Origin: Tomocerus qinae
Taxonomy: Eukaryota > Arthropoda > Collembola > Entomobryomorpha > Tomoceridae
NCBI GenBank assembly: GCA_020055645.1
Contig: CM034546.1
Coordinates: forward strand, 24,552,001-24,616,000
Reading direction: 5' to 3'
Length of the DNA: 64,000 nt
Positions 1 through 11,200 of this stretch are shown piece by piece. Every line of letters begins with the position of its first letter. Position 1 is the first letter of the stretch. The position numbers were made by a program, and so were the translations under genes. The notes under the pieces were generated by a model, which worked only from the letters and a program-made list of their open reading frames with translations, was not told the DNA's origin and did no database searches.

Positions 1-830
1 ATGTGATTTACATTCTGTAGTATATAAGCTATCCAGGGGTGGGTCGTGTTATTTATCAGCGTAGCAAAGTGGTCCCATTTTTAAATATAAATGTACATCA
101 AAATTCAGGAAATTTTAAATATAGTGAGAGAAATGCATTCTTGACAAATACGAAATCCAAAAGTCTATATGACATAGGTATCTGCTCTCGTTCTCAGATA
201 TCGGAAAGATAAAGCAAGTATAATGAAATTCATTCCTGGAGCAAGTATACAGTATCGGATTATATAAATAACGAAGGTTTTAATTATTTTATTTTTGATG
301 TTGCAATTCATATATTTGAGGTCACAACCTAAGAGTATTAATAAAGACATATTTATGTATTTGTTGAGTCCGACACAATTATATCTTACAAATACAGTGT
401 TTATTAACTATATTAAATAAAAGAACTTAGAAAATCTTAGACTAGGAACATTTGGGACAAAAACATGTTAGCCCGGTATATTTGTTCTTGCAGCAGTGCT
501 GGCTGCTCGTTATGACAGAATTAATCCCACTGACTGACATCGCTGTAGACATTAATTATGCATAATTCTTATCGAAATTTCTTTGTTTGCAAAGTGATAT
601 GTGTTATGGATTTTTTGTCTTTGTACTTATTGCTCTGGATATTTTCTTGTACATCTTCGGTTTGTTGTTGTTAGATATGCCTTTTAGTCTGGTCACAAAA
701 CATAATATATCGAACGTTTTCTTCATCTTCACCTACATGTATTATACCGTCCCAGATTACTATAAGTTAACAAAAACTTGGTTCGGCAACATTTTATTTT
801 TAGAAGGTTGATTATTTAATGACAATTACA
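1..830. other. No recognised gene
   Basis: AT-rich sequence with no repeat pair or coding pattern I can defend. The plus-strand hydrophobic frame near 600-810 overlaps the 3' flank of the minus-strand peptide gene and was not accepted. The minus-strand AATAAA near 794-799 probably belongs to that neighbouring gene. Confidence 0.4.
794..799 (-). promoter_or_regulatory. Candidate polyadenylation signal of the Pro/Arg-rich peptide gene
   Basis: AATAAA on the minus strand about 35 bases after the TAA stop of the peptide gene. The spacing fits a 3' UTR, but AATAAA is common in sequence this AT-rich. Confidence 0.4.
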
Positions 831-1654
831 TTACTTATTTTGTTGATTATATGCGTCGGTCAGGGTTGATAAATTTGGTAAGGGCCTACGGGAAGGTCTC
901 TTAAAAATTGGCCTTCTTGATCTTTTAAATCTTGGCCATACCGTCAAATGGACACTGCCATTCCCCTGCAAATACCAAAACAATATTACAATTTTAGAAA
1001 CTTTTTATTGTGTTCTAAATGTATTGGATTGTGATTAAAACTCAATTTGGTACGATTTTAAGTCAAATAAATATCAGATGCTTGTACATATAAACAAGTG
1101 ACTCGGAAATTTTAAGTTTTGCTTACATGACGATAAAAATTTAGTTTACTTAGTTACTATTAGCTATAATAACTGCATTTACATTTTTCCCACGGATATC
1201 AACATGCGACATGTCCAACGGTTGTGTCTGCAAGCCATGGCTTTGGTCAGCTAAAGTTCCTCCAGAAACACCTCCGATGATTAGGAAAAATATAGAATAC
1301 TGTGAATCAAAAACAAAAATATCAATTTCAATTTTCAAAGCTGCTTGAATTATAAATACTTTATTATTATTACTGCTTACTTTATTAAGAGTTAAATTAA
1401 AAATTAGAAGTCGGTATTTGTATTTGAAATCCAAAATCAAAAACATAGGGATTTTTATTCTTGAATATTTGTTTCGCCGAAAATTTATTTCCTGTGTTTA
1501 AAACGTTTTAGAATTATTATTATTTATCTGAATTCAGGTCATCATTTTGGACATGACGGAAGGGTTAATTGCAAAAGTAACTTACCGGCTGCGAGACAAA
1601 AACTGATGCAAGTAAGCTAGCTATTAATCCCAAAATTAAATTTGTTTTCTGCAT
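831..1654 (-). CDS. Three-exon gene for a small secreted Pro/Arg-rich cationic peptide
   Basis: Seen: exon 1 (1654-1586) opens with ATG and encodes a 23-residue hydrophobic signal-like segment, then a GTAAGT donor. Exon 2 ends at 1183 before GTAAAT. Its acceptor is either at 1299 (39 codons, but hydrophobic at the start) or, more plausibly for a propeptide, after a TTGCAG at 1227 (15 codons). Both keep phase 0. Exon 3 (965-831) follows a TTTGCAG acceptor and encodes 44 residues, with a basic core repeating R/K-R and P motifs (FKRSRRP, FKRPSRRP) and then a polar tail and TAA. AATAAA lies about 35 bases downstream. Family knowledge: signal peptide, short pro-segment and Pro/Arg-rich tail match the layout of arthropod cationic antimicrobial precursors. 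Inference: secreted defence peptide. There is no homology evidence; a basic neuropeptide-like precursor is an alternative. Confidence 0.5.
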
Positions 1655-2810
1655 GACCAAATTTTCATTCTGTTCAGAGGCTTTATGATAGTATTGTGAT
1701 TTTTCTTTTCTCCTGTTTTGTCTTGAATGTTTTTCAGTTAAAATTCGTATTCGATAAGAATATTTTAAGAATATATTAAATAGTACACAAAATTGTTAGT
1801 TAGGTGACTGAAATGGTAAAATAGAATGTAATAAATGTTCTTAATTGATGTTTAATTACTTTCTAATGGTCCATAGATTTGTATCAATTTCCTTATTATG
1901 ATAAAAGTAGGATAATGCTATTGTCAAAAACTGTAAGACTTTTTATTGTATTTAACACTTACTTATGAAACGATGCACAACAATTACAAACGAGAACAGC
2001 AATTTGGCATGACGAGTAAATAAAGATTTGCTAAAAGTCAGTGTCACAGTTTAGGGATCAACTACATAGGAGTGTAATGCCAGCATTTTCAGAGGGCTAA
2101 ATAGACAAATTTGATAACTTTTGATGATTTTAGTTCCAAGAATAAGCATTAATTTAAAATAAATTTGCGTCAGAGTCGACATTCAATAGAACATTGTCAC
2201 ATAGTAATTTATTCATGGTAAATCAGAGTTTTGCACATAAATAATACGCTTACTTAATGACTTCGGAGAATTTGCGTTCATAGAACTCAAGGAATTTCCT
2301 TTTAGGTGGTAATTAGTCAGGTAACAGTAACGAGTTAATGAATATACTTTTATCTTTTTGCTCCTTCAAGTCATATAATCTGAAGCCGTATAACAACAAA
2401 AGGGAATATAGCCATGATTAGAAACATATAATGGGAAATAATGCAAGATTTAAGGCGAAAGAAGAAGGATCAATGGGTACTCGAATCTTGAAGTCTAGCT
2501 TTATTTTACTGACAAAACAGTCAATGAAATGCACGATTTGAAATCGGTAATTGCCTTCAAGGCTACCTCCGCCTTTCACCCAGCTGATAAAAGTTTGTGA
2601 ACTTAGTCGACTCAATTTTATTTATTTTTATTTTATTCTAATATTTTTGTTTATCTTATTTGCTAGAGTGAGTGTATACTGCGAGGATAACCATTATGTC
2701 TTTTATAATTTTAACAATCACTAAAATAAACTCTTTCAATTTTAGTAATTCACGTCAGAATAGTTTCACTATTAAGTTATACAGGTAGTTTGTATTGTGT
2801 TTTATGTATG
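1655..2810. other. No recognised gene
   Basis: AT-rich spacer. It should contain the promoter of the minus-strand peptide gene, but no clear TATA box at the expected distance stood out. No repeat pair was recognised. Confidence 0.4.
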
Positions 2811-4263
2811 TTAGCGGCAATAAGTGAATTCAGGCATTAGGCTTAATGCCTAAAAAATGCCCGGCATTAGGCCTAAAGACTAGTCTTTAAGCTTAAAACC
2901 TAGGCATTAAGGCTAATGCCTGAATTTTGCTCGGCATTAGGCTTAATTCCTGGTCTTATTGCCTGATTTGGATGGCAGACATGGCACTTGAAATATTTCG
3001 CTTGAAATAAATAGGTGAAATTTTTGAAATATTTCGCGAAATATTTCACTTCCGCTTTCCTTAAAAAATGAAATATTTGAAATAAATGAAATAAATAGGG
3101 TACATGGCATTTATTTCAATTTATTTCAATTAATTTCAAGTGAAATAAATTAACTGCGCATGTCTATACACATGCGCGGTTAATTTATTTCATTTATTTC
3201 AAAAATTTCATTTATTTCATTTTTCGCGAAATATTTCAAATATTTCACTTTTCAAGAAATATTTCCTGAAAAATGAAATAAATGCCATGTCTGTTGGATG
3301 GAAATGAAAGTAAACAACAAAAACTTAAGTCTAATACACACAGTCGTTGTGTATTCATGTAAAAATAAATGTATAATTTGTGTATCTTGGTAGATAATAC
3401 TAATATGTACATGTAGAACATGAAAATGGTTGGAAAAAATAGACATTATAACATGCGAAAATCCAAATCTTTTAGTCAGACGAATGTTGAGGAAATGAAA
3501 TAGTTTTTATTGAGACTGGGTACAGAAAAGAAAGCTTCAACCTATTTCAATCTCAAGAATTTTAAAGTTGTTGAATTCAAAGATCACGTTACTTGTGAAG
3601 TGACTACTTTATTGTATAGCATGGACAATACAGATGTTTCTGCTATAGAAGATTTATATTACATTATAATGCTAACACACTTGAGTAGCGGTTACGGTAA
3701 AAGGAATGTATTGAGAAATTTTTTTTTTCATTGCGACCAGGCAATGCATAAAACATTTGCACATTTGGTTGCACCCCTATTGATTTGGAAACTCTTTTTC
3801 TCTTTAGTTGACGTTGTTCACACTTTATACCCGATCTCATTAAAAACTTTTTATTTTCTCATTATTCTTATGACAAGATTTCATACTTAAATTTTCGGAA
3901 ATAAAAATTATTGAGTTCAATTTCTTTGATGATGATTTTTTTTCAATCATTTTCATGTTCTACATGCACGTATTAGTATTACCTACCAAGATGCACATAT
4001 TATACATTTATATTTTACACGAATACACAGCTATTGTGTGTATTAGACTTAAGCTTTTGTTGTTTACATTCATTTCCATCCAAACCAGGCACAAATAAGA
4101 CCAGGGAATTAAGCCTAATGCCGAGCAAAATTCAGGCATTAGTCTTAATGCCTAGGCTTTAAGCTTAAAGACTAGTCTTTAGGCCTAATGCCGGGCAATT
4201 TTAGGCATTATGCTTAATGCCCAGGCATTAGGCCTAATGCCTGAATTCACTAATTGCCGCTAA
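2811..4263. mobile_element. Long-TIR DNA transposon derivative, interrupted by a nested MITE
   Basis: The ends are inverted copies starting TTAGCGGCAAT and continuing through several GGCATTAGGCTTAATGCC-type palindromic blocks. The arms stay alignable for about 300 bp: about 2811-2970 plus 3300-3440 on the left, and about 3950-4263 on the right. Flanks TATGTATG and TATGTACA agree at 6 of 8 positions, a possible 8-bp target duplication. The middle has no transposase I recognise; a 126-codon frame at 3510-3890 has no familiar motif. Long TIRs with 8-9 bp duplications suit a Mutator-like or hAT-like non-autonomous element. Superfamily uncertain. Confidence 0.75.
2976..3293. mobile_element. hAT-type MITE nested in the long-TIR element
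   Basis: Perfect 11-bp terminal inverted repeats (CAGACATGGCA) bound a 318-bp element made of GAAATAAAT/GAAATATTTC-type self-complementary runs. It is flanked by a perfect 8-bp duplication TTGGATGG (2968-2975 and 3294-3301). The uninterrupted right arm of the host element has a single TTTGGATGG here and so shows the pre-insertion state. An 8-bp duplication and CA-starting ends are hAT hallmarks. Confidence 0.92.
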
Positions 4264-5101
4264 TATGTACATGTCAATATTTGGAGAGGAGAAGTAAACG
4301 TATGCATTTGTCTGTACATTAATTATTAAGTGGTATGGCATTTTGGTCTTTGAATCACAGGGAGAAACGACTGTTATTCAATGACCAATCACCTTAACAA
4401 AAGAAAGCTATCACAATGTTTGGTTGAAATGTAGGCTGCCGTTAGAATAGTTTTATTGTGTTGGAATAATTTGTAAAACATGAAATATTACAAACTATTT
4501 CCGAAAACAAAAATTTCAACTTAATATTATGACATTTTCTGAAATATTTTAAAGAATAATACTTATAAATATGACAAATATTATGCAAGATATTAATATC
4601 ATTACGCTTACGAAAATTAATTTAAAATAAAAGATATTTTTAAAAAGTCTTATAAATAGAAACAAAGTTGAAAACATTCATTTCGCCCCAGTTCAGCCCT
4701 AGAATGAAAATAAACGAAAATTTCAGCATTTTTTGCAAAAAGCTAAATGTATCTGAACCAGTTTGAATGAAAGTCGGTATGAAAACTGGTGGATATTGTA
4801 CTTGATAGTTTCAAATAATTTAAAGAATTTGTGTGCCAACAACGAGCCAGGATCAACGAGATATCATCATGTTAATACGTAGCTTGATTTGTGACTCACT
4901 CATGACTGTAAAACATTAAATATTTTGAATACGATTTAATTTATTTGTACTACAGCTATATTTGGACAAATTATGGGCACCAGAATTTATTGTTATGCTT
5001 TCACATGAAATTGATGGAAAAGGTTTTCGTACCTCGAAACATAAATTTAGTTTTCAATGTTTTAAATACGATTATACAAATAAACGTAATGGGTTTTTCA
5101 A
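4264..5101. other. No recognised gene
   Basis: AT-rich spacer between the long-TIR element and the knottin gene. No convincing reading frame or repeat was seen. Confidence 0.4.
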
Positions 5102-5107
5102 TTTATT
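5102..5107 (-). promoter_or_regulatory. Candidate polyadenylation signal of the knottin gene
   Basis: AATAAA on the minus strand about 95 bases past the TAA stop of the knottin gene, at a normal 3' UTR distance. Confidence 0.45.
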
Positions 5108-5201
5108 GTATCCAGGTTCGTAAATATATACATAGGTAAATATATCTCATTTCCAGCCAATTAAAGATTGCATCATATTCACCACCAATCCCTATAAAAC
5201 A

Positions 5202-5875
5202 TTAAAATGGGATCCTGGCGGCACATGTTCCTAATCTCCCCTCCGAAATACAAATGCGACTGCAACATTGAAAATTTTGTGCGCATGCCGCACCTCTTGG
5301 AACACACTGGGTAACACAATAATATACAAAATCAATTTTAATTGACATTTTTGTTTGAAAGTTGAATTTTGATTGGATTATAATAATATATTCATATGGT
5401 AGTCAATTATTACTCCCTCTCTCAATATAATAGCATCTTACCATAATTACTGACAAGATCACGAGCGCATGGTTAACTTTATTAATTACCAAACAACTCT
5501 GATATTATGTAATTTTATACAGAGTTGCTTGTACAAAAGTAAATTTGGTAACTCCCATATAGTATCAAAATTATGATAACTGACATAAATTTCGGGAATT
5601 CCGGGAGAAAATATTATTTTAATTGAAGGATTATATATACCAGGATTCGTTTGACTCGAGATTTTGCATATCCCCCAACTGAATTGGCGATAGCTTGTTC
5701 TAATGTATTCTGGCTTTCCTCTAAAAAAGAAAACATCGATTTATATCTATTAGCATTAAAATATTGGTATTGCAAACCACTATTGCAACTGATTAAAATA
5801 GTTACCGCTTTTTGCTTGCAATAGAAGAATGGCCAGAAGAAATCCAAACAAGAAAATTGCTAGTATTCCACGCAT
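5202..5875 (-). CDS. Secreted inhibitor-cystine-knot (knottin) peptide precursor
   Basis: Seen: three exons. Exon 1 (5875-5806) encodes an ATG-initiated hydrophobic signal peptide of about 22 residues. Exon 2 (5720-5641) encodes a polar pro-segment whose end carries a dibasic KR at residues 47-48. Exon 3 (5306-5202) encodes the six-cysteine domain and TAA. Donors are GTAAC and GTATA, acceptors TTTTTAG and TTACCCAG, introns 85 and 334 bp, and phases agree. The precursor is 84 residues with cysteines at 51, 58, 64, 65, 69 and 78, so the spacing is C-x6-C-x5-CC-x3-C-x8-C. Family knowledge: this is the classical knottin framework of disulfide-rich venom, antimicrobial and amylase-inhibitor peptides, released after a basic cleavage site. 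Inference: secreted disulfide-stabilised effector. The target is unknown, and toxin, defence and signalling roles all remain open. No break was seen in the frame. Confidence 0.78.
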
Positions 5876-6215
5876 TTTAAACACAATTTCTGTTTGCTTT
5901 TCTTGTTCTTTTGCCTCCGCGTCTTTGATGTCTTCTAACACATTTTGTGTTGTTTTTATAGTGATCTTTACGAAACGACTTACAATCTTTTTCAGTTAAT
6001 TACAAAGTATGTAATTCATACTTTAGTAATAATGTTATTTTAAATACTTTTATTTCAAATAGGCTGAATAAACTATTTGGATCAACCTATTTAAATTTTT
6101 ACGGAGAGTTTAATAGTTAAGTTGCAACAGAACTTTAGATTTAATTGAGATTGAATGTAATTCTGCTTTGCATTTTTGAATGTTCTATTGTTAGTTATTT
6201 AGAGTATTTGTAGGA

Positions 6216-6331
6216 ATGGTCTTGAAAAGTTTATTGCTTTTTTTATTATTACTACATACCATTTACATTGTTGTTGAGTCAAACTACGTCAAATTTGTTG
6301 ATGCGGTCTCTGTTTGCTTATTATTTCACCA
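6216..6331 (+). pseudogene. Signal-peptide reading frame cut by a Helitron insertion
   Basis: An ATG at 6216 opens a frame starting MVLKSLL followed by a strongly hydrophobic Leu-rich stretch and then VVES, a good secretion signal. It stays open to the base where the non-autonomous Helitron begins (CTAG at 6332, whose TAG supplies the stop). No continuation was found after the element at 7084. It lies head to head with the knottin gene about 340 bp away, so it may be the first exon of another secreted-peptide gene. A GT at 6306 could be a donor but is weak. Tentative. Confidence 0.3.
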
Positions 6332-7083
6332 CTAGTGAACCCAGCTAAGGGGCAAATCTAGCACTCAAGAGAATTTCATCAGGCCACCCATCACAGTAAT
6401 AAAAAAATTCCAAAAACATCCCATTACGTTAGTTAACTTTGGAAATACAAAGTATGTTTAAATTAATATTTTCTACAGTGGTTGGAAAAATTAGCAGCAG
6501 CCCCAACTTCCTGATCAAAAAGAATTCCCTACACCAAAATAATAAATGTAGATCGTAGCATCAATAGAGGGAACAATGAAAGACTCTATTTTCGAAAAAA
6601 CGCCAACAAAGTTACGATAAAGCTCCCTTTTAAAATCAGAAAAAATAAGATTTCCCGTGGGATTTTGGAAAAACGTACAAATTCCATGGCCATGAGTACA
6701 ACTTACGAATAAATATTTTTAAAGGCTCCCAGTACTGTTATTTAATTCTACAAAAAGATGTCCCAACTGGAACAAAGGAATCAAGCGAGTAGTAAAAAGT
6801 AAACCCAGCTCTGCTAAAAAATGTTGAACAAGTTTGTAGATATAGCAGAACCAATTTGGATTAGAAGTTTTGAAACGCTATTTAATACCCACATTACGAT
6901 CATTACGAAATGTCCCCTTTCGCCAATCATTTCTATTCAATCACCATTCAGCTTTCTGAAAGGGAGGAGGGGGTACTCAAAACTGTTGCAGTCAGAACTT
7001 GCACATGGGGGAGTGGGTTTTGCGTTACGTAATTTATGCAGGTTTCCTTGGTTCTCCCTACCACACGTACAGACATATATAGA
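6332..7083 (-). mobile_element. Non-autonomous Helitron, copy 1
   Basis: On the minus strand it starts TCTATATATGTCTG (right edge) and ends ...GGTTCACTAG (left edge), matching the TC...CTRR rule for Helitrons. The left edge is next to A, as expected for insertion between A and T; the right flank is C, presumably mutated. Both ends are shared with the large Helitron at 7859-15364 and with the copy at 20054-20989. There is no target-site duplication and no coding capacity. Confidence 0.8.
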
Positions 7084-7858
7084 CTGGTAAATTTATTGCT
7101 TTATCAATAGGATAAAGTAGGTATCAATAGGTGTAGTATGTATCAATAGGTGTAGGATTATAAATTGAGATTCTAAATCACTTTACATGTTTAATAACTG
7201 CCACATTTATTTTTTTGAGGGTCAATTTAGTAGAAAAGTATTAATAATACAATGCTGTATAGTGATTTATTTGTTCACTTTGCTATCTTACAAAATATAT
7301 AATAATTCTATGCATACCAATATAATCCAAAAGTATTTAACAAGGTATCTGTCGTTTGGAATGTATAGTTACTAAATTTGTCACAACAAATTGCCCACAT
7401 ATAAGAAAACGATTAATTCTGATTTTACCATGCTGCCTTAAAATCTCTAAATTATATTAAATATAAGCCGTCTAGCATCTAATGGTGAAATTATTTTTTA
7501 AACACAGTTAATCTCCTCTGCTAAACCTTACGGCGTTCAAACAGCGAAGGAATAGAGACGACGACTCTTTATTCTATGCAAAATATGTAATAAACTAGAA
7601 AAAAGCCTGTCCTACGGACGGGAAATTATCAACACTACCCACTCATAATAACACAAAATCCAATCATTTTACCAAAAAGTGAAATCTTTTCTACAGTTAC
7701 TGTTTAAAATTCTTTTATCACCCGCGCAGCATTTTGTTTAATTTCGAAATATCGTAATTATTCTTGCGCCTGCGTAGTTACACGAAGTTCATCTTTTACA
7801 TTTATACATTATCACGGAAATTTTTCATTCCGCAACTCCACTTTGCGATTATCCTATA
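7084..7858. other. Spacer between two Helitrons
   Basis: AT-rich sequence with no gene or repeat recognised. It is the only host-like DNA between the two Helitrons, so exons of the secreted peptide cut at 6331 could be expected here; none was seen. Confidence 0.4.
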
Positions 7859-8228
7859 CTAGTGAACACAGCAAAACAACGAACCTAGCACCCAGGTGAA
7901 AGTCAACAATGTTAGAATGTCTGTATTTGTGCGTATCTAATTTCGTGATCATAAATGTTTGTTCCATAATAATAATGGACGTACCACGTTCAAAGTAATA
8001 CTAAAATCAATATACTTTACGAAAATCGCGACACGTATAAAAGTGAATGAACAATTTGGTCGAAAGTCATTAGCCAATGAAAATACATTGTTTCCAAGCC
8101 AGGCGACGTGGACGCTACTTTCGTACTGGCTCTCCACCACCGTGGTGGTATTTTCGTAGTTTACGCTTGAGTTGTAAATTTCTCCCAGGTTGTTAAAAAA
8201 CACTTATTTTATTTCATTTCATCCTCAC

Positions 8229-11200
8229 TCATTTCATTAAAATACTGCGGTAGACTACATTAGGTGTAAATACCTCATTTCTTCTGGCCAATAGCCTCCC
8301 TTGATTGTTAGTGTCTAGAATTTTAACTTTTACGCCCGATTTTAAAGTAGCACGAGAAAAGGCAACGTACAGTTGACCGTGACTAAATACGGACTTTCGC
8401 AAATAAATTCCAACCATTTTCAAAGATTGGCCCTGTGCCTTGTTAATGGTCATTGCGAAAGCTACCCTGATTGGGAGCTGTTTTCTTTTCAAAATAAATG
8501 GCAAATTAGATTCAGAGGGATTTACAGTGATTCGTGGAATAAAAACAATTTCACCCTTTTGGTTTCCCGTAAGAACCTCCGCTTCAATAGAGTATTGGTG
8601 CATTTTTCTAACAATCAACCTTGTTCCGTTGCACAATCCAAAGTCAAGATTTCTTAAAAGCATTACAATTGCTCCGATTTTTAGTTTTAATTTATGTGGT
8701 GCCATGCCAGACGGAGTCTGTGAGTTAAGAAATTCTATAGAGTAGGATGTAGTTTCCGCCAATTCCTTTTTGTCAAGCGCAATATCTGAACTTAAATATA
8801 TTTTAGCACATCCTTCTAAACGGTCAATAATATCATCGTTTAGTTTCAGAACGTCTTCATTCAATGGGCAGAGAATTGCTCTTGAAGACATTTCAGATAT
8901 TTGATCCACACTTATACTTTCACCGAAAATAGAGTGCACAATATTGTCCGTGATAAATTCATGGGGAACACGAATTACGCTTTCTGGCAGCGTATCTGCA
9001 ACGACCCATCACCAAGCTTTAGTAGCCATTCGCTAAAATTTTTATCTTCATCATCAGCATTTCTCATGTTAACTGTTAGTTTAAGTGGCACAAAATTGTT
9101 CCAATGGGAAAATTTTGTGATACATTGTTCTAAAATTTCAGTAGGCTTTGCTCGTGGAATGACTGGGAGGGTTTGCCTAAAGTCCCCTCCCATTAATATT
9201 ACTTTCCCCCCAAATGGAGTATTCTTACAATTCATGATTTCTCTGAGTCTACGGTCAATGGCTTGCAAGGCATATAAAGGAACCATAGTTGCTTCATCCC
9301 AAAGTATTAACTTTCCTCTTTTAAGATTTAAGTCATCCTCTTTAGACTTTGACTTACATGCGGAAGTTTCATTAATAGGCACTGGTAAGCCAAAACAGGA
9401 ATGCACTGTTTGTCCGCCAACCAGAAGTGTTGAAGCAATTCTTGTCCAAGCTATTGGAAAAGCAATGTCACCTCTGCATTTTAAGAATGAAGGAATAGTG
9501 TTATAAAGGAAAGTCTTTCCGCTTCCTCCAGGTCCATCAAGATGAAATAACCGTTGTGAGACAGTTACATCATCTATAGCATTTATTATAGATGTAAAAG
9601 CATGTTTTTGCTCATTGTTCAGCATTAAAATGCGTCTTTCACAGTCTTGATTTTCTTTTGACCTAATATCACCATTATCAGTACTTGACGCCCAGACATT
9701 GGCATTAGGTTCCGGAATGCTAAAGTCACTTAAATTTTTATGTGACATATTTAAAACATTTTTTTAATGTCGTTAAGGGTCAGATGTAGTGCAAATTCCG
9801 GCTGTTGTGGATAAAGAAATATGTAATCTTCCATCAATTTTTCCTTGTAATTATTCCAAAGCACCAGAGGTTCATCTGGCTGGCAAAACACTAAAATGTA
9901 AGCAAACAATTTTCTTAATTGCTTAATCATTTGGAATTCGGAACATTCTTGAAGACAATTGTCCCATTCTTTGTCGTCATCAAGGAGTCCTAATTTTAAG
10001 CAAGCTTCTTGAAATGTTTTACAATTCACTACTTTGGCTTCTAACGTGACTGTTTTCAAATCATCATAACTCTCAGCACCTTTAACGTGGAGCAAAAGTA
10101 ATCGTAAATGATATCGCTCCATATTAGAGGGACTAACTGTGTACATCCTTGAAATCAGTGGGCGATTTCGCTTTCTTTTCTTCCATAATGTTTCTTTAGA
10201 ATGCCAAGTGTAATGATAGGAATATCAGGATATAGATACTGTTTTGCAGATTCATCATTAGCATTTAATTTAAACCAAGCCGTTAGCTTTGTAAGCCGAT
10301 TGCTTGCTCTCTCTACTGCATCTGCTTCTTCCCCGTCTTGGTAAGGAAAGTAAATAGGTTGCTGACCATCCAAATGTACGGGAGTCTATAAATTGCATGA
10401 GAATGCTGGTGCATTGGATATCCACAAAGACGCCACATTGCTTCTGGGACACTGACATATCTCCAAATACGTTTTTATCTCATCACACCCAATCTCAATA
10501 TTGGCACAGTCATGACCCTTATAAACATATTTGAATACATACTTGACCGCTTTAATGCTTGAACAAATTTCTACATTAATGTGAGCATTATATTTAAGAC
10601 ATAAATAAGGGTTATATGGTACCACATATCTATTGTCCATTTCTACTTGTATGCCTTGTTTGGTTTTAGTAAAGGTTTCCATCCGTCTTCGGCGGTATAG
10701 TGGGTATCCATTAAAATTTGCCAATGTAATTTCCTGAAAATCTTTAGGGAAAATCTTCCACTTCAGAATTGTATTCACAACGCCATCTTCGTCATAAATA
10801 GGGTTTCCTGCTTCATCAAGCATTGGTTCTTTAAATTAATCCATGCACGGAGATGTTTCAAACTGTTTCAAACAGCATGGGATTATTTTGTTTTTTTGGG
10901 ATTTCGGCAGATACCAATTCATCAATTTTCTCCGTTTTTCTTATTTTATCATTATTTTCAAGTATCAACAGGATATGGGCATGTGGAAGCCCTCTTTTTT
11001 GAAATTCTATAGTATAAACAAAGGCTAAAACAGTTCCTAAAACCATGTTTTCTGTTAAATCCTTGATTAATGCTTTCAGTTTCAAATGAAAGACTCTGGC
11101 AATAAGGTCTGGTCTATTTTCTGAATATTTCCCATTCAAATTTTCCGTAATTTCCCTCCACTTAGGATTACATGTAAAAGTAATAAAAAGGTCGGGTTTA

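Noticed and set aside
587-811. Hydrophobic plus-strand frame of about 70 codons
   Set aside because: No splice or promoter support, no familiar motif, and the AT-rich composition alone favours Phe/Leu/Ile codons. It overlaps the 3' flank of the minus-strand peptide gene.
3510-3890. 126-codon frame inside the long-TIR element
   Set aside because: No transposase motif or other recognised domain, and the second half lies in low-complexity AT-rich sequence. Not enough to call a gene.
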